Of a stretch of DNA of 64,000 nucleotides, positions 19,840-31,558 are shown in pieces. This stretch comes from Lumnitzera littorea. Its lineage: Eukaryota > Streptophyta > Magnoliopsida > Myrtales > Combretaceae. Each line of letters opens with the position of its first letter. The first letter of the stretch is position 1. Made by a program: the position numbers and the translations under genes. The stretch lies in assembly GCA_024138015.1 (NCBI GenBank), contig JAMXBB010000008.1, positions 7,477,390 to 7,541,389 of the forward strand, given 5' to 3'. The notes beneath the pieces were generated by a model. The model made no database searches. It worked only from the letters and a program-made list of their open reading frames with translations, and had not been told where the DNA came from.

Positions 19840-22442
19840 CTTTTTAATGGTAGTATCGTTGAGGACCTCCCTACTCTTTATTTTGGAGATGATCTCCTCC
19901 ATCTTCGAAACCCTTTCTTACAGCTTCTAGACCTGTTGCTCTAACCAGACCTTCAAACCAGCTAGCTCTAGTAAAGTGGCTTTGACACCTTCACACTCAG
20001 ATACTTTCATTGCCAATTTGGTCCACAACCTAGCCATTGATGCCTTTAGCTTGACAATCTCCCTTTCAAGTTGGACCCCAGCTTCATCCTCCTCATCCAA
20101 CCTTTGAGAGAGGTGAGCCTTTGTCTTCTACTCTTCCTTTAGTTGGGCCTTTCGATTGTCGGTCTTCTTGGCTGCTTTCTCAGCATTCTCTCTCTCCTAT
20201 TTCGCATCCTTGAGCCTCGCCTGAAGCCCTACCACTTGCATATGAGAGTGATACAAATGTTTGTTAGCCTTGGAGAAATTTTTAAAGTATTTATTAGTAG
20301 AAGTCTCTACCTCTTGCAGGTATTTCTCATGCCGATGCAACACCTCCCTAAAACCTTTTACCTCTTTCTAGGTAGCATCAAATCTGTTTAGTTGAAGTAG
20401 CACCTGGCCGAAGTACTGTAAATTGAAAAAGAAGGATACCATTAATGCCATGATGAGTAAAACACATCAACATAAGAGTAACAAAGACTTACCTGTCACA
20501 TTAGCGTGCTTAAGTGACCTGTTATCTCCAGGGGTTATCCCTGCCTTCTTTTGAGAGCCTCTTAAGGATAGTCCAGTCACTAGGGCTATAAGACCCCAAG
20601 GAAGCCTGGTAGTTGAGTGTTCGGTGTCACAGCTTTAGATCGTTGGTGCGGACCTCCCACTTTGGCCTTAAGAGCTTCCTCTTAGCTCTCTTCATCTTTA
20701 TCTTGGGAGCTCCCCCAAAAAATTCTTCGTCCTAAGAGGTGTACGATACTTCTTGGAATGAGTCTGACCTTATCCCCATTAGCCTAAAATTGTATAGGAC
20801 TTCAAAAAATTTGTCCCCCATGTCATCAACACTTTGATAGGGATGAGCCATTAGTTACTCATTCCATTTCCCTTGGCTTAAAAGTGCTCTCACTAAAGGC
20901 CACTGTTTCTTAACTCTAGGCCTTGGCTCTCCTGTTGTCTCAGGAGCCTTGTGCTTTTAGCTGACCACTTAAGGAAGGGCAGCCCTTTTGACCATTTCTT
21001 CCTCCCTCACCCTCGAAGAGGAAAGCATCTAGACATAGGCCCCTTTGCCTTAGCGCCTTCATCACCTATGACAATGGGCTTGGTAAAGTTAGTGAGGGTA
21101 GGAGTAGGCAGAGCCATACCCAAAGGCTCTGTATCTAAGGGTTAATCTCGAATGTTGATAGAAATTCCTTGAGGAATAGACCTCTATTATACACTACTGG
21201 TCTCCTTAAGCCTTAGCTTTAGCTGTATGCTTTGCCCTTCAATAGGTTTACCCTGGTTATCACCTAGTGTTGGCTCATTAGCTCATCCATAGAGGGATGA
21301 GGCATTCTTGTGGCCAAATTCTTACCTGCATGAAATTCAATTGAAAGTTAGAGAAGAAAAAGAAGAAGATACCAAAAAGAACTACTATTACCATTCATAA
21401 AACACAACCATGGCCGGTACGGCTAAGGAAGCCCTCCTATCTTATAGGCGTCGAATGAAACACCTTAACAGTAGCATAACAGATAGGCGTATGGAATGAA
21501 CCTCTACTTTCAACCCATTTCTTCACTATAGCTTTTTTCATGCTAGGGAAGACCTTAGAGATTAGATACCAGAAATACCTCTATATGGTCTCCATAGCAT
21601 TAATCTTCTAGCTGTATCTTAGCGCTATTGAAAGCAAGGATCTCTTAGGCGTCTTCACTGTCATTGGGACCAAGCCCTTTCTTACCCTTCATTTAGACCA
21701 TCCCGATCCACCACGTCTAAAAGTCTGCCTCCTCGGACAACTTAACTACTATATAATTGTCTTGCTAGCTCTTCACTGAATCCACAAGGTCGTAGAATGG
21801 CTTCTCTCTTAGGTGTGGCTTGAGGTAAGGCCAACTCCCGATGCTCTTTCACATGTAGAAGTGACTGAAGAGCTTAGGAGTTGCCTTTTCCACCAGATAC
21901 TCAGAGAGCGCTTAGAAAGCTTTCAACACCCTTTACCTATTGGGAGGGACTAGTGACGGATTGCATCGGTAGTAGTTGAAGAATTCTTTTTCGAAGTGGT
22001 TCGAAGGGAGGCGTTGCTTAAACTCTAAACACTTCTCAAACACTATAAAGCACCTCCTTGATAGTAGGGCCACCCGTTCGTCCTTACTCGGTAACCTTAT
22101 TTGCTACTTAGGGATCGATTTGACAACGAAGTTGCTTATAATCTAACTGGAGGTAGATTGTTTACTTCTACTCACTCAACCACTAAGCGCTTTGCTTGTC
22201 TCGGGAGCATTAAACAAATCCTTTGGAGGGGGCAGGGGAACGTATGCATATACATCCGTGGGGATGGTATTATTGATCCTAGCCCTATCCAGCACCTCTA
22301 CAGCCATCTTAGTAGGCTCGTTAAGTTGTGCTAACGATGAGGCCTCATCCTCTCGCGCCTGAGGAGGGTCACTCTTTATAGAATCGAAGTTAGAGATATG
22401 CAGTGATGAAGATGAATCTGTCTTACCTTTATTAGTCAACAT
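19840..22442 (-). pseudogene. Antisense ORF of the Tat element, spliced, with coiled coil (broken)
   Basis: Read on the minus strand. It starts at an ATG at 22,442 (MLTNKGKTDSSSSLHIS), followed by a serine-, proline- and acid-rich N-part. A conserved-looking globular part near 21,700-22,110 contains RVALLSRRCFIVFEKC, FEKEFFNYYR, then ALSEYLVEK, LFSHFYM and SWPYLKPHLREKPFYDLV. The C-part near 19,900-20,250 is a long coiled coil (AARKxx-type heptads such as ENAEKAAKKTDNRKAQLKEE). Two GT-AG introns are visible: about 20,416-20,492 (77 bases) and about 21,326-21,395. Most stops sit in place of Gln or Trp. This matches the putative gypsy-type transposon proteins encoded antisense in plant Tat elements; their role is unknown. 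Confidence 0.75.
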
Positions 22443-23230
22443 GGCTGCAAAATTCGAAGAAGGAAGAAAGACTTTGAGAAACTTTTGAAGAAAGTTTGAT
22501 GTGAATGCAGAATTTGTAATGGCAAAACAAGAAGATTGTAAAAAAGTAGTCTCTCATTGTGATCTTACTATTTATAGGCAAACAATTTGGGAAGCCATAC
22601 AAACAGTTATAGGGATCCATATAAGCACGAATCCCTTAGAATATTGCATTATCAATATGTGGAAAGTGTTTTGATCAAACAATCACCTTTAAAAGGTAAA
22701 ACGCATGTAGTTGCACGTTAGTCTGCTACAACATGACACCTATCATATCGCATTTAATGTATGGAATATAGGCGGGCAAAAATCATTTCGAAAAGGTTCC
22801 TTGACAAGAACCTTCTTTAAGGTCCATTTGGCTTCCATCTAGTTGGCATGATAAAGACAGGGTGTAGTCGCGCTTGTTTGGTTTGTAGTGAGCATTGTTT
22901 GGATAGACCAGTTCGTAGTCTTGAAGCACCTGCCTAGTAAGTTGCGAGGGTGTCCTATTTTAATACCCTAGCCAAGGCTTAGCCTCATCTGAGTCTTCAA
23001 CACCCCACTTTGGAACAATTGCTATCCACTTTGGTCCATCCTACCTTGGACATTTTTGACTCGAGTATCTACTGCCTTGAACATCCCCATCTTAGCCAGC
23101 TTCCAACCTGGACCTATACTCTTATTACGTCAGCATTGTAGCCAGGTCAGACTTTTTTTGTATTAGATTGGTCACACTTGAGCAACCTATATATTCCTTT
23201 TCCTTGCCTTCTCCTCGACAATGAGACTGT

Positions 23231-23241
23231 AAGGGGAAAAG
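23231..23241 (+). other. Polypurine tract
   Basis: AAGGGGAAAAG directly precedes the 3' LTR. This is where second-strand DNA synthesis is primed. Confidence 0.75.
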
Positions 23242-23711
23242 TTTTAACAGAGTACTTTGGACATGGATCCTTCAGGCCTGATTGGATCCAACGTATCTCG
23301 TGGCTTAAGCCTAAGGCTTATATTGATTAAGCCTAATAAGTTTTACAACAGTTAAAATGCTTAAAATAAGGTTCAATTAGTGTGAAACAGTCATATCCAA
23401 AATAAATGGGACACGTCGGAGACAATAATCCCACTCTCTCGTATTTGTGAAAAAAAATCTCTTCCACTAACTAACCTTCAATTGTCAGCTCTACTTTACT
23501 ATAAATATCAGATCACTACTCAACAATAAATCTATTTAGACTCTGCACATCAAACTTACATATTATTTCTACTCTCAAAAGTCCTACTATTGACTTAAAT
23601 ATCAGAATGGTCATGCCGGATAATCCTTCAATGTCTCCTCATAATGTGTTGTTTTGTAGACCTTATACATATAGAGCCTTAATAGCTACTAATGAGAACT
23701 CAGAAACGACA
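23242..23711 (+). repeat. 3' LTR of the Tat element
   Basis: Aligned with the 5' LTR from TTTTAACAG to AACGACA. TATA box TATAAATA at 23,500-23,507. About 470 bases long. It lacks the 43-bp expansion. Confidence 0.88.
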
Positions 23712-25089
23712 TAGGAGAGACCAAGAAAAACCAGTCAGATTTTTATTATTTTTCGTTTTTACCAACATTTTATCCGGACTACGGCAATTTTTTAGCCAAT
23801 GTCGTAATTGAGGAACCTGCCGTACATCTGTGGCATAAAAGTAAGGAAATTGAGTTCTGGGATCCCCAAATAATAATACATTACTTAATTAAACAAGGAT
23901 GATATGATTTTTAAAACAATTATAATTTATATTCTCACTATATATATATACATATGACACTAATTCATCGATTTTACATGTTGGTGTTATTTGCTTTTAT
24001 AGCCTCTAGGCGAAAAAGGGATACATTTCATTATTTTATTTTATTTGTTTATTTTTTCCAGAAGGGTGAATTAGTAGAACATTACGTGTTTTTAATTACA
24101 CTTTTCTAATTTACTGACCTGTCTTTCATTCTTTCTATATTTTTTATTTTTATTTTTTAAATGCATAGTATATATTATTGTTCTCCTTTAAATAATCATC
24201 TATCTCATATATGATATGCATATATCTCTGTACTAAAATCTCAAATCAGGCATATATCTTTATTGACTCGGACCCAAAATTGGTCAAAATGGCGTATTCT
24301 CTTTACTCTCAAACCATAGATAAAGTTTGGCCCAAAGAAAAAACCATAGAGGAAGAAGCTTTTGAGAGTATGTTGCTTTATCTAATTTATGATATGTGAA
24401 AAAGATGCACGTAAAATATATATACGTGTAACATATCATCTTTTAACGTCAAATTTGCAATTTGTTTAATGTGGAACAACATGAATCATGTACTTGTAAA
24501 AAAAAAACATAAAACTCAGTTCAATAAATTATAAATACATATCATAACACAGGCATATTATTGTGATGGTGCATGTACAATTTGACGTCCATATGTGAAA
24601 CTGAAGATACCATTTCTACTGTATTGCTATGTTCTCACTTCCCAACAAAAGCCATGCAGGAAAAAGCGGGGCAAAAAAAAAAAAAAAAAAAGGCCCATCA
24701 CTTGGAACTGAGTCTTGAAGCTTGCCGTACAAATTTGCACATATATATATATATTTATATGTATATGTATTATATATATATATATATGCCGCAGAAGCTC
24801 CGATTGATGAAAGTCAAGTTTGTCTAGAAAGTCAAGAATTTACAGCCCACTGGACGCGTTTTGATTCCCTGAAATCTGAAATCTCATCTTCCTGTTTTAG
24901 GAGCTCTATCTTCTAGGAAATATCTCTATTTACTATGTTTTCGTATGTTTCAACTGTCAAGTCTGTATTGTTCCACAACACTATACATATATATATATAT
25001 ATACATATATCAACCCAATATCCCCTATCATCACCACAAAATTAAACATATTACACTATTGTGAACAAAAACACATAGTCCACTAAGTC

Positions 25090-25761
25090 ATGAAGCGAGC
25101 AGTTAGCTCTAAAGCTCGAGCGACAGAGTCCGAAAAGAACGAGCAAGCATATCCACCACCACCTTATGAACATGTCAAGAACGATCAGGAGTCCTTACAA
25201 GCTCAGTACGAGGAAGAGAAACGAAAGAAGAGGTTGAAATGGATTCTTTATATTTCTATTTTTGCTGTCTTTCAAGTCATAGTCATTCTGGTCTTTGCAC
25301 TTGTTGTTATGCGTGTTCATAGACCCAAGTTCAGAATATTAAATTTTGAGATTCATTCTCTAACAAGCTCTCAGAAACCGGCTTCATTCGACATGAACTT
25401 CATCGCACCAATCCGAGTGAAGAATGCCAACTTTGGCCCCTACAAGTATGATGCCACCACTGTCAATTTCACCTATGAAGGTGTTCCAGTTGGTCAAGTG
25501 GCCATTCCAAAAAGTAAGGCGAATTTCAAATCTACCAAGAAGATAGATTTGAATGTGACTTTATCATCTGCTTCATTGCCTAGCACTTCCAATCTTGGTA
25601 GTGACTTGGACTCTGGAGTCTTGACACTGAGTAGTCAGGGAAAGATGGATGGTAAGGTTACATTGATGTTCATGTTCAAGAAGAAGAAGTCTAGTGAGAT
25701 GAATTGCACTATTGCCATTGATGTGCCACATAGGTCTGTCCAGTCTTTGGCATGCATATGA
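25090..25761 (+). CDS. LEA-2 / NDR1-HIN1-like membrane protein, copy 3 (extended N-terminus)
   Basis: Intact intronless ORF of 223 residues. Residues 12-223 align end to end with the 212-residue protein at 9,441. The codon matching that protein's initiator Met is ACA (Thr). Translation therefore most likely begins 11 codons upstream at an ATG (MKRAVSSKARAT), in a stretch that is untranslated leader in the paralog. The rest is standard: EEKRKKRLKW, one transmembrane helix (about 52-74), HRPKF, and a LEA-2 domain with APIRVKN, NFGPYKYDATTV, STKKIDL and FKKKKSSEMNCT. The last residue is Ile (AAA to ATA) where all other copies have Lys. The expected product is a membrane-anchored LEA-2 protein. 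The added tail is basic and could change topology or targeting signals. Confidence 0.9.
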   Translation: MKRAVSSKARATESEKNEQAYPPPPYEHVKNDQESLQAQYEEEKRKKRLKWILYISIFAVFQVIVILVFALVVMRVHRPKFRILNFEIHSLTSSQKPASFDMNFIAPIRVKNANFGPYKYDATTVNFTYEGVPVGQVAIPKSKANFKSTKKIDLNVTLSSASLPSTSNLGSDLDSGVLTLSSQGKMDGKVTLMFMFKKKKSSEMNCTIAIDVPHRSVQSLACI

Positions 25762-25860
25762 TAGTCATTGTTGTGCTTTTTTTGACCATTATGTTTGGTC
25801 TTACTAGTCATATATTAAAATATGATGATATGTTTACATTTTTGTGGATTTTCATTCCGA

Positions 25861-25898
25861 AGTCACTTTTGTAAAACATTCTATACGAAGTGTGAGTT
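25861..25898 (+). other. 3'-UTR hairpin, paralogous copy
   Basis: AGTCACTTTTGTA (25,861-25,873), loop AAACATTCTA, then TACGAAGTGTGAGTT. It is homologous to 10,166-10,204. The loop is nearly unchanged while the stem has lost some pairs. Poly(A) signal AATAAA follows at 25,952-25,957. Confidence 0.6.
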
Positions 25899-26005
25899 AC
25901 AATCTATATTGTACTCATTATGCTGTATACATTATTATAATATGCAGTATTAATAAAGTACATTTTTTCATATGTTGGGTTCGATAGTCTTGTAATTTGT
26001 TTCAA

Positions 26006-27149
26006 ATGTCAAACGAAAATTATCCTGTAAAATAAGTAACCCTACGAAAAAGTAGATGTACGTTTGGGGCATATTACTAGGGAAAGTTTCATAAGATTAA
26101 GTTTTTGGGATAACATCATGTGCACTTATCAAATTGTATATATTTGAATCCTCTCAATTTATCTTCTTTTAATATACAAATTAATGTTTGAGATCATTTA
26201 AATTTTTAGAATATCTTATGATGTTATCATAATGTTATTATCTTGATGTTCTCTATGTAGCAAAATATGAGACATTTGCACACAAAATAAAAGATTGGCC
26301 AGTAAACCTAATACCTTGAAAAGAGATGCCCAGTTTTTCATTATATTTCTTTGCAAGGAAAAAGGATCCATGTATAATGAGAACAGAGATGTAGTATTTC
26401 ATTTTCATTAGGAAAATATACTTTAGTTTTTAACATTTATCAATCAACCTTTTCTTTTTGTTTATTTAAGTCCCAATGTTTCTAAAACCTTATAAAAGGC
26501 ATGTTAATTTTTTCATTGAATCCATTACAAGTATCTAAATGATAAAAAACCTCATAAATTCTTTTCTAAGCTTATGTTCTCTATTTAGCACAATAATATC
26601 CTTTTACATCTGTTGTGATTCTATCTTAAAGTATAAACTAGGTCAACACGTGATAAGATAATATTGATTTTAGCTTAAGTTTTATCCGTTTGAGCCCAAT
26701 TTGAAGTACCATAGCAATAATCTAGAGCTTGATTCAATTAAATTTATTTGTACATACTTCATTAATATATATATTTTTCCAGATAATATATTATCCATGA
26801 CACTATAGCTATGTTGCTAAACTGAAGAAACACATTTGAATTGGCAATTTTTTTTTGTAACCAATAGCTTTAAGCAGCTAACTAACAACTTAAAACTTGA
26901 AACTTTTTCTATCAACTTTCGGATTCTATGTAGCACCTCACTATCTTTGAGAGTTCCCCCACTTGTTTGGTGTAAAGTTTATTATTCTACATCATTTTTC
27001 TCTCTCTACCCTACATCTTATGCTTTTAGCCTCTCTCTAACAATTTTCTATACTTTTTTGCTTAGATCATTTATCCTTCATACCCATATTCAGCATATTA
27101 CTTATGAATTATAATTACAAAAATACAAAAATACTAACAAAGATTTTAC
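26006..27149. other. Intergenic, no gene seen
   Basis: AT-rich sequence with chance ORFs only. It ends at the single N at 27,150. Confidence 0.5.
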
Positions 27150-27150
27150 N
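27150..27150. other. Single-N assembly join
   Basis: One undetermined base lies immediately before recognisable LINE sequence. It probably marks a contig join, so an unknown length may be missing. Confidence 0.7.
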
Positions 27151-30100
27151 TTTTATATGAAGAAGGAGTTGTGGAGTGATTTAATTAGACCAACTTACTC
27201 TTTGCAAAGTCCTTTATTTTGTTTAGGGGATTTTAATGAGATAACGGATGATAGTGAAAAGAATGGAGGGTGGGCTAAACCTAGAAGATAGATTGAAGGG
27301 TTTCATCTATGATTTTTGAAGCTTAACTCCATGATCTTGGTTTCCAAGAACCAAAATTTGCCTAGATAAATAAGAGATTCATTAGCATCCTAATTAATGA
27401 AAGAATTTCTAAGGGATTAGCGACAAGTGAGTGGTTGAGATTATATTTGGATTCTTAAATTGTGCATAGTCTTACTATTGGGTTTAATCATGTTGCCCTA
27501 ATTCTAAGCTTAAGAAAGGAAGGGATCATTGGCAAGAAGCAGTTCAGGTTTGAGAATTTTTGGAGAGAATTGGAAGGATGTAGGATAGTTGTGTAATGAA
27601 GTTGGAAGATGTCTGATATGATTGATTTTGCTACTGTTCTCTCTTCCCTTAACGTTTATAGGGAGAATTATGTTTCTTGGCGTAAGATGGCAGTCTTAAA
27701 TAACAAAAAAGAAAGAAGATAGAAAAACCATTTGTTAAGCTACGTGAATCTTAAAATTTGGAAGTGACGGATTTATTAGATTACGAAGAGGAGATAATTG
27801 CTCAACTTGATGCCTTGTGGAATAGAGAAGAAATGTCTTGGCTTCAATGGTCTCAAGTTAATTGGTTAAACTATAGTGACAAAAATATGGCCTTCTTTCA
27901 TAATGCCATAATAAGTAGAAGGCAAAGAAATAAAATCTTGAACCTTAATGACATGAATAGAAATTAGCTAAAGCATGAGTTTGACATTGCATCAACTTTC
28001 ATGAATTTCTATAAAGAGTTGATTCACGGTGGTCCTAGTAGAGACTTAGGAGGATATTTGGATTAGATGGAGCCTTTCTTCTCAGAAGTAAACAACATTA
28101 TTTTGTTTGCAGAGGTAAGCCTAGAGGAAGTTAAGTAGGCTGTGTTTTAGATGGGTAGCCTTAAAGCACTAGGCTTGAACAAGTTTCTAGGAATTTTCTA
28201 TTAGTCTTGATGGGATACTGTTGGCCCCTCCATTGTAAAGGCTGTCTAAAGTTTCTTTGTTTCGGGTTCATTTCCTAAAGCCTTAACTCTTATTGATTTG
28301 GTGTTAATCCCTAAGGTAGCTAAGTCAAATTCCATTAATCACCATAGAGCTATTAGTTTGTATAACTTCCACTATAAAATCATTTCAAAAATTCTAGTTA
28401 TCCACTTGAAACCATTCCTAAAAAAGCTCATAACTAAAAATGAAAGAGCGTTTATTTCAAGAAGATTGATTCTAATATTCTTATTGCACATGAGATGTTT
28501 CATTGTCTTAGTTTTATGAAGAGAAGAAAGACTCTTAGTTATGCTCTCAAAATTAACATGAATAAAGTATATGATTGGGTGGAGTGGGATTTTTTGCTAG
28601 CTACGTTGATAAAACTTAGCTTAGATAGCGATGGGTTAATTAGATTATGAATTGTGTTTCTTCTATGGAGTACAACATTTTAGTTATTGGTAATGTGGTA
28701 GGACATGTCAAACCTACTAGAGGATTAATGTAAGGAGACCTGTTGTCCCCTTATCTTTTTATTATTGTTGTGATATCTTATGTAGAGGTTTAATTAAGGT
28801 AGTTCAATCTAGATGGTTGTATGGAGTGAGACTACAAGGTAATTGTCCTATTATTTCACATTTATTATTTGCAGATGACTCACTAGTTTTCCTTGATGCA
28901 ACAGATACTAATTTATCTAGGTTGAAGAGGATTTTAGGGGTATATTGTTATGCCTCGGGTCAGGAGGTCAACTTCTCTAAATCTTGTATTTTTTTTAGAA
29001 GTAATACCCCTATCCCAGTTCAATAGAGGTTGTCTAAAGTATTTGGTGTTTAGTGTATTGTGAATCTTAAGAAATACTTAGGAATACCCTCATTATGGGG
29101 ACAATCTAAGTTAAAGGCACTATGTTTTGTATAGGAGAAGATTAAAAGAAAGCTACATAGGTGGAAGTAGTTGCTTTTGAGTGAAGTTGGTTGAGAAATT
29201 CTGATTAAGTCGATTGCTAATACACTTTAGGTTAAGTTTGTTAAAGGTATCTATTTTCTAGATGTTAAGTTTCGATTTGTAAGAAAGGAAGGTAAGACAC
29301 CGTTGGGGTGGGCAAGTGTCTTAAAAGGTAAAGACATTCTTTTTATGGTGTTTTGTAGTAGATTAGAACATAAGAATTAGTGAGGTTGTAGTAGGATTGT
29401 TGGGCACCTATGCTACCGGGTTTTAAAATACAAGGACAAGGTCTAGAGGGTAATATCAACCTTTGGGTGAATAGTTTGATTGACAAGGATAATAGGTTTT
29501 GGAATCTACGATCTATATAGAGTGAAATATTAGACATAGAAGTAAGAAGTACAAAAGAGATACCTTTAGGTACGAGATCTAGGTTAGATCAACTTGTATG
29601 GCCATTTGAGTGCCTATTTTAAGTCTTTAGGTGGTTTGCTTACTTCTTCTTGGCTTTAAACCGTAACATGTCTTCCTCTACCTAAGCCTCTATTTCCTCG
29701 AATCATATACAAAGAGAATGGAAGCAACTCTGGAATATTGATGTTCAACCAAAAGTTAGAAACTTTTTATGGAGATCTTTCAAAAACTCCATAGTAGTTA
29801 ATGCGAGTGTATGGAGAAGAAACATTATTATTTGTGGAAATGATGTGATCTGTGGTGAGATTGAAACAATGGAACACTCCTTATCCTTTGCCTATAGGTT
29901 GAACATGTTTGGTTTGGTGCGCTTAGAAAGAGGATTGTGAAGGAGGAAGTCACCATGGTTTGGTATTAGAGCAATTCTATGCTACAACATTTGAATGGTG
30001 AGTTGTGAAAGGAGAAAGGTTGAATCTTTGCTCTGTCTTGTTAGCATACTTAGCTTTGTAGATGTAAATTTTTTATAAATAGAAAACATTAGATTCTCAA

Positions 30101-30745
30101 CTTTATGTTTGGAAGATTTTGCAAAACTATGTCGAGTAGTTATCCTTAAGGAAAGCTTCCATAGGAAGCCTTGGACAAACACATGCAAGAGATGTTATGT
30201 AGGTGCTGTTAGCTATCAACAATCTGAAGCTGAAAGTGGATGGGTCGTGGGGTCTTAGATGGAGTATAGGGCATTAGATTCTTGTTTTAAGATCATGAAG
30301 GTAAAGTAATTTGTAGGCTTGCGATGAAACTTCATGGGGTTAATGCTAAAATGATGGATTGCTTAGCCATCAAATTTGGAATGTGTGGGGCTTATGATTA
30401 GGGAATTAGACATTTACATATGGAATCTGATTCATGGGCCATTATTAAAAGTGTGAATGGGGGTGACTCTCTAGTACATTGGAGTAACAAGCCCATCATG
30501 GAGGAAATTAAGTCTTTAGCATCTTTTAACAATACAATTTTTATGTATATTCCTCAAAGTCCTAATAGAATAGCATATTAGGTAGCCGATCATGTTAGGA
30601 AGTGAATGTGCCCTTTGGATTGATGGTTACACAACCTACTCCCTCTCTTTCGACTTTTATCTTTAGATGTTGTTCCTGTCCCTTCTCCTTGGGGATGATT
30701 AATTGTACTACTTTTGATCATGGTTAAATATAAAAAAAAAAATAT
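27151..30745 (+). mobile_element. L1-type non-LTR retrotransposon (LINE), 5'-truncated and decayed
   Basis: The endonuclease remnant near 27,220-27,300 reads FCLGDFNEITDDSEKNGGW. RT blocks follow: VLIPKVAKSNSINHHRAISL and YKIISKILVIHLKPFL (about 28,298-28,460), the catalytic FADDS motif with LLFADDSLVFLDAT (about 28,858-28,902), GQEVNFSKS and KYLGIPSLWG. A zinc-finger-RVT part (about 29,700-29,880) has WNIDVQPKVRNFLW. A C-terminal RNase H-like part follows to about 30,640, and an A-rich tail at about 30,727-30,745. Stops and frameshifts occur throughout. The 5' part (ORF1 and part of the endonuclease) is missing or lost at the N. It is dead. Confidence 0.85.
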
Positions 30746-31558
30746 TAAAATCTAAGTTGATAGTTCAAATGCAGGCTTTTAACTTGCGTACGATCTAATA
30801 GGGAAATCGTAGCGTAATCTAAAACAAACATACATCAAAACTCCCTGTTCTACTTTCTAAAATCCCTAGAGCACAAATCTCTCTTTTAGTTAACTTTTTT
30901 CCCTCTCATTTTCACTTTCTCTCATTTTTATCTATTTTGATTTGTATGTGTGTATGTGTGTGTGTGTGTGTTATTATTTTTTTTTTCCACTTCTAGGCCT
31001 ACTTTTTACCTTCCTATTGGTCTTTTCATTTTTTTAATATGATTTTCCTTTTCTAACTTTTTTTTTTAATATATTAGTTGATTTAGTAATGCCACATCAA
31101 GCTTTCTACTATATGGTTTTCCACGCATACAAAACAAACACATCAAGTGCACATTAGAGAGGAGAAAAGTGTCCAGTTTCAAAAATATGAGATGTTAGTG
31201 CAATTAGGAAAATTTTAAAGGAAGGTTTATGTAATTTATCCGATGTACTTTGAAAAGCACATTGAACATTTTAAGCACGAATGAGTTTAATAAATCAATG
31301 TTAAAATTAAAAGTACGTAAAATTCATAGATTCCACGTTATAAACCATTCCTCAATTATAAAATTCTTGGATTCTGTATCAAGACATGATTACTTTACAT
31401 AAACCAAAAATTACCAAATAATAATTTTCACATAGTAATTCTGCATACTAATAGGACGAAATGGATATACAATAAAAAAATATGAAAAGAAAATAGAAAG
31501 AAATCAAAGAATTGTATCACTAAAAACATCCACGCTCCATAGAAACCCTCCAACTAGC
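30746..31558. other. Intergenic, no gene seen
   Basis: AT-rich, with a TG microsatellite at about 30,948-30,970. The last 50 bases resemble the sequence just below the gene at 45,358 (3' flank of the minus-strand paralogs). Confidence 0.5.

Larger units (their letters stand above)
13166..23711 (+). mobile_element. Full-length decayed Tat-lineage Ty3/gypsy retrotransposon
   Basis: A 10.5-kb element. It has two LTRs (13,166-13,745 and about 23,242-23,711), a primer binding site directly after the 5' LTR and a polypurine tract directly before the 3' LTR. In order it carries gag, protease, RT, RNase H, a second RNase H and integrase, then a non-coding region with a tandem repeat, and an ORF on the opposite strand. 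The second RNase H between RNase H and integrase is the hallmark of the Tat lineage. The five bases flanking it, GAGGA and TAGGA, differ at one position, as expected for an aged target duplication. All reading frames are broken, mostly by stop codons where the family has Gln, Trp or Arg. The element cannot be autonomous. Confidence 0.92.
23920..26005 (+). repeat. LEA-2 duplicon, copy 2 of direct segmental duplication
   Basis: Counterpart of 8,380-10,315 in the same orientation. It begins about 200 bases after the Tat element ends. Extra TA-dinucleotide expansions (about 24,741-24,786 and 24,982-25,014) and poly-A near 24,674 account for part of its greater length. Confidence 0.85.

Noticed and set aside
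26836..27114. 92-codon plus-strand ORF
   Set aside because: Hydrophobic Phe/Leu/Ser-rich translation of AT-rich DNA just before an assembly N. No domain.
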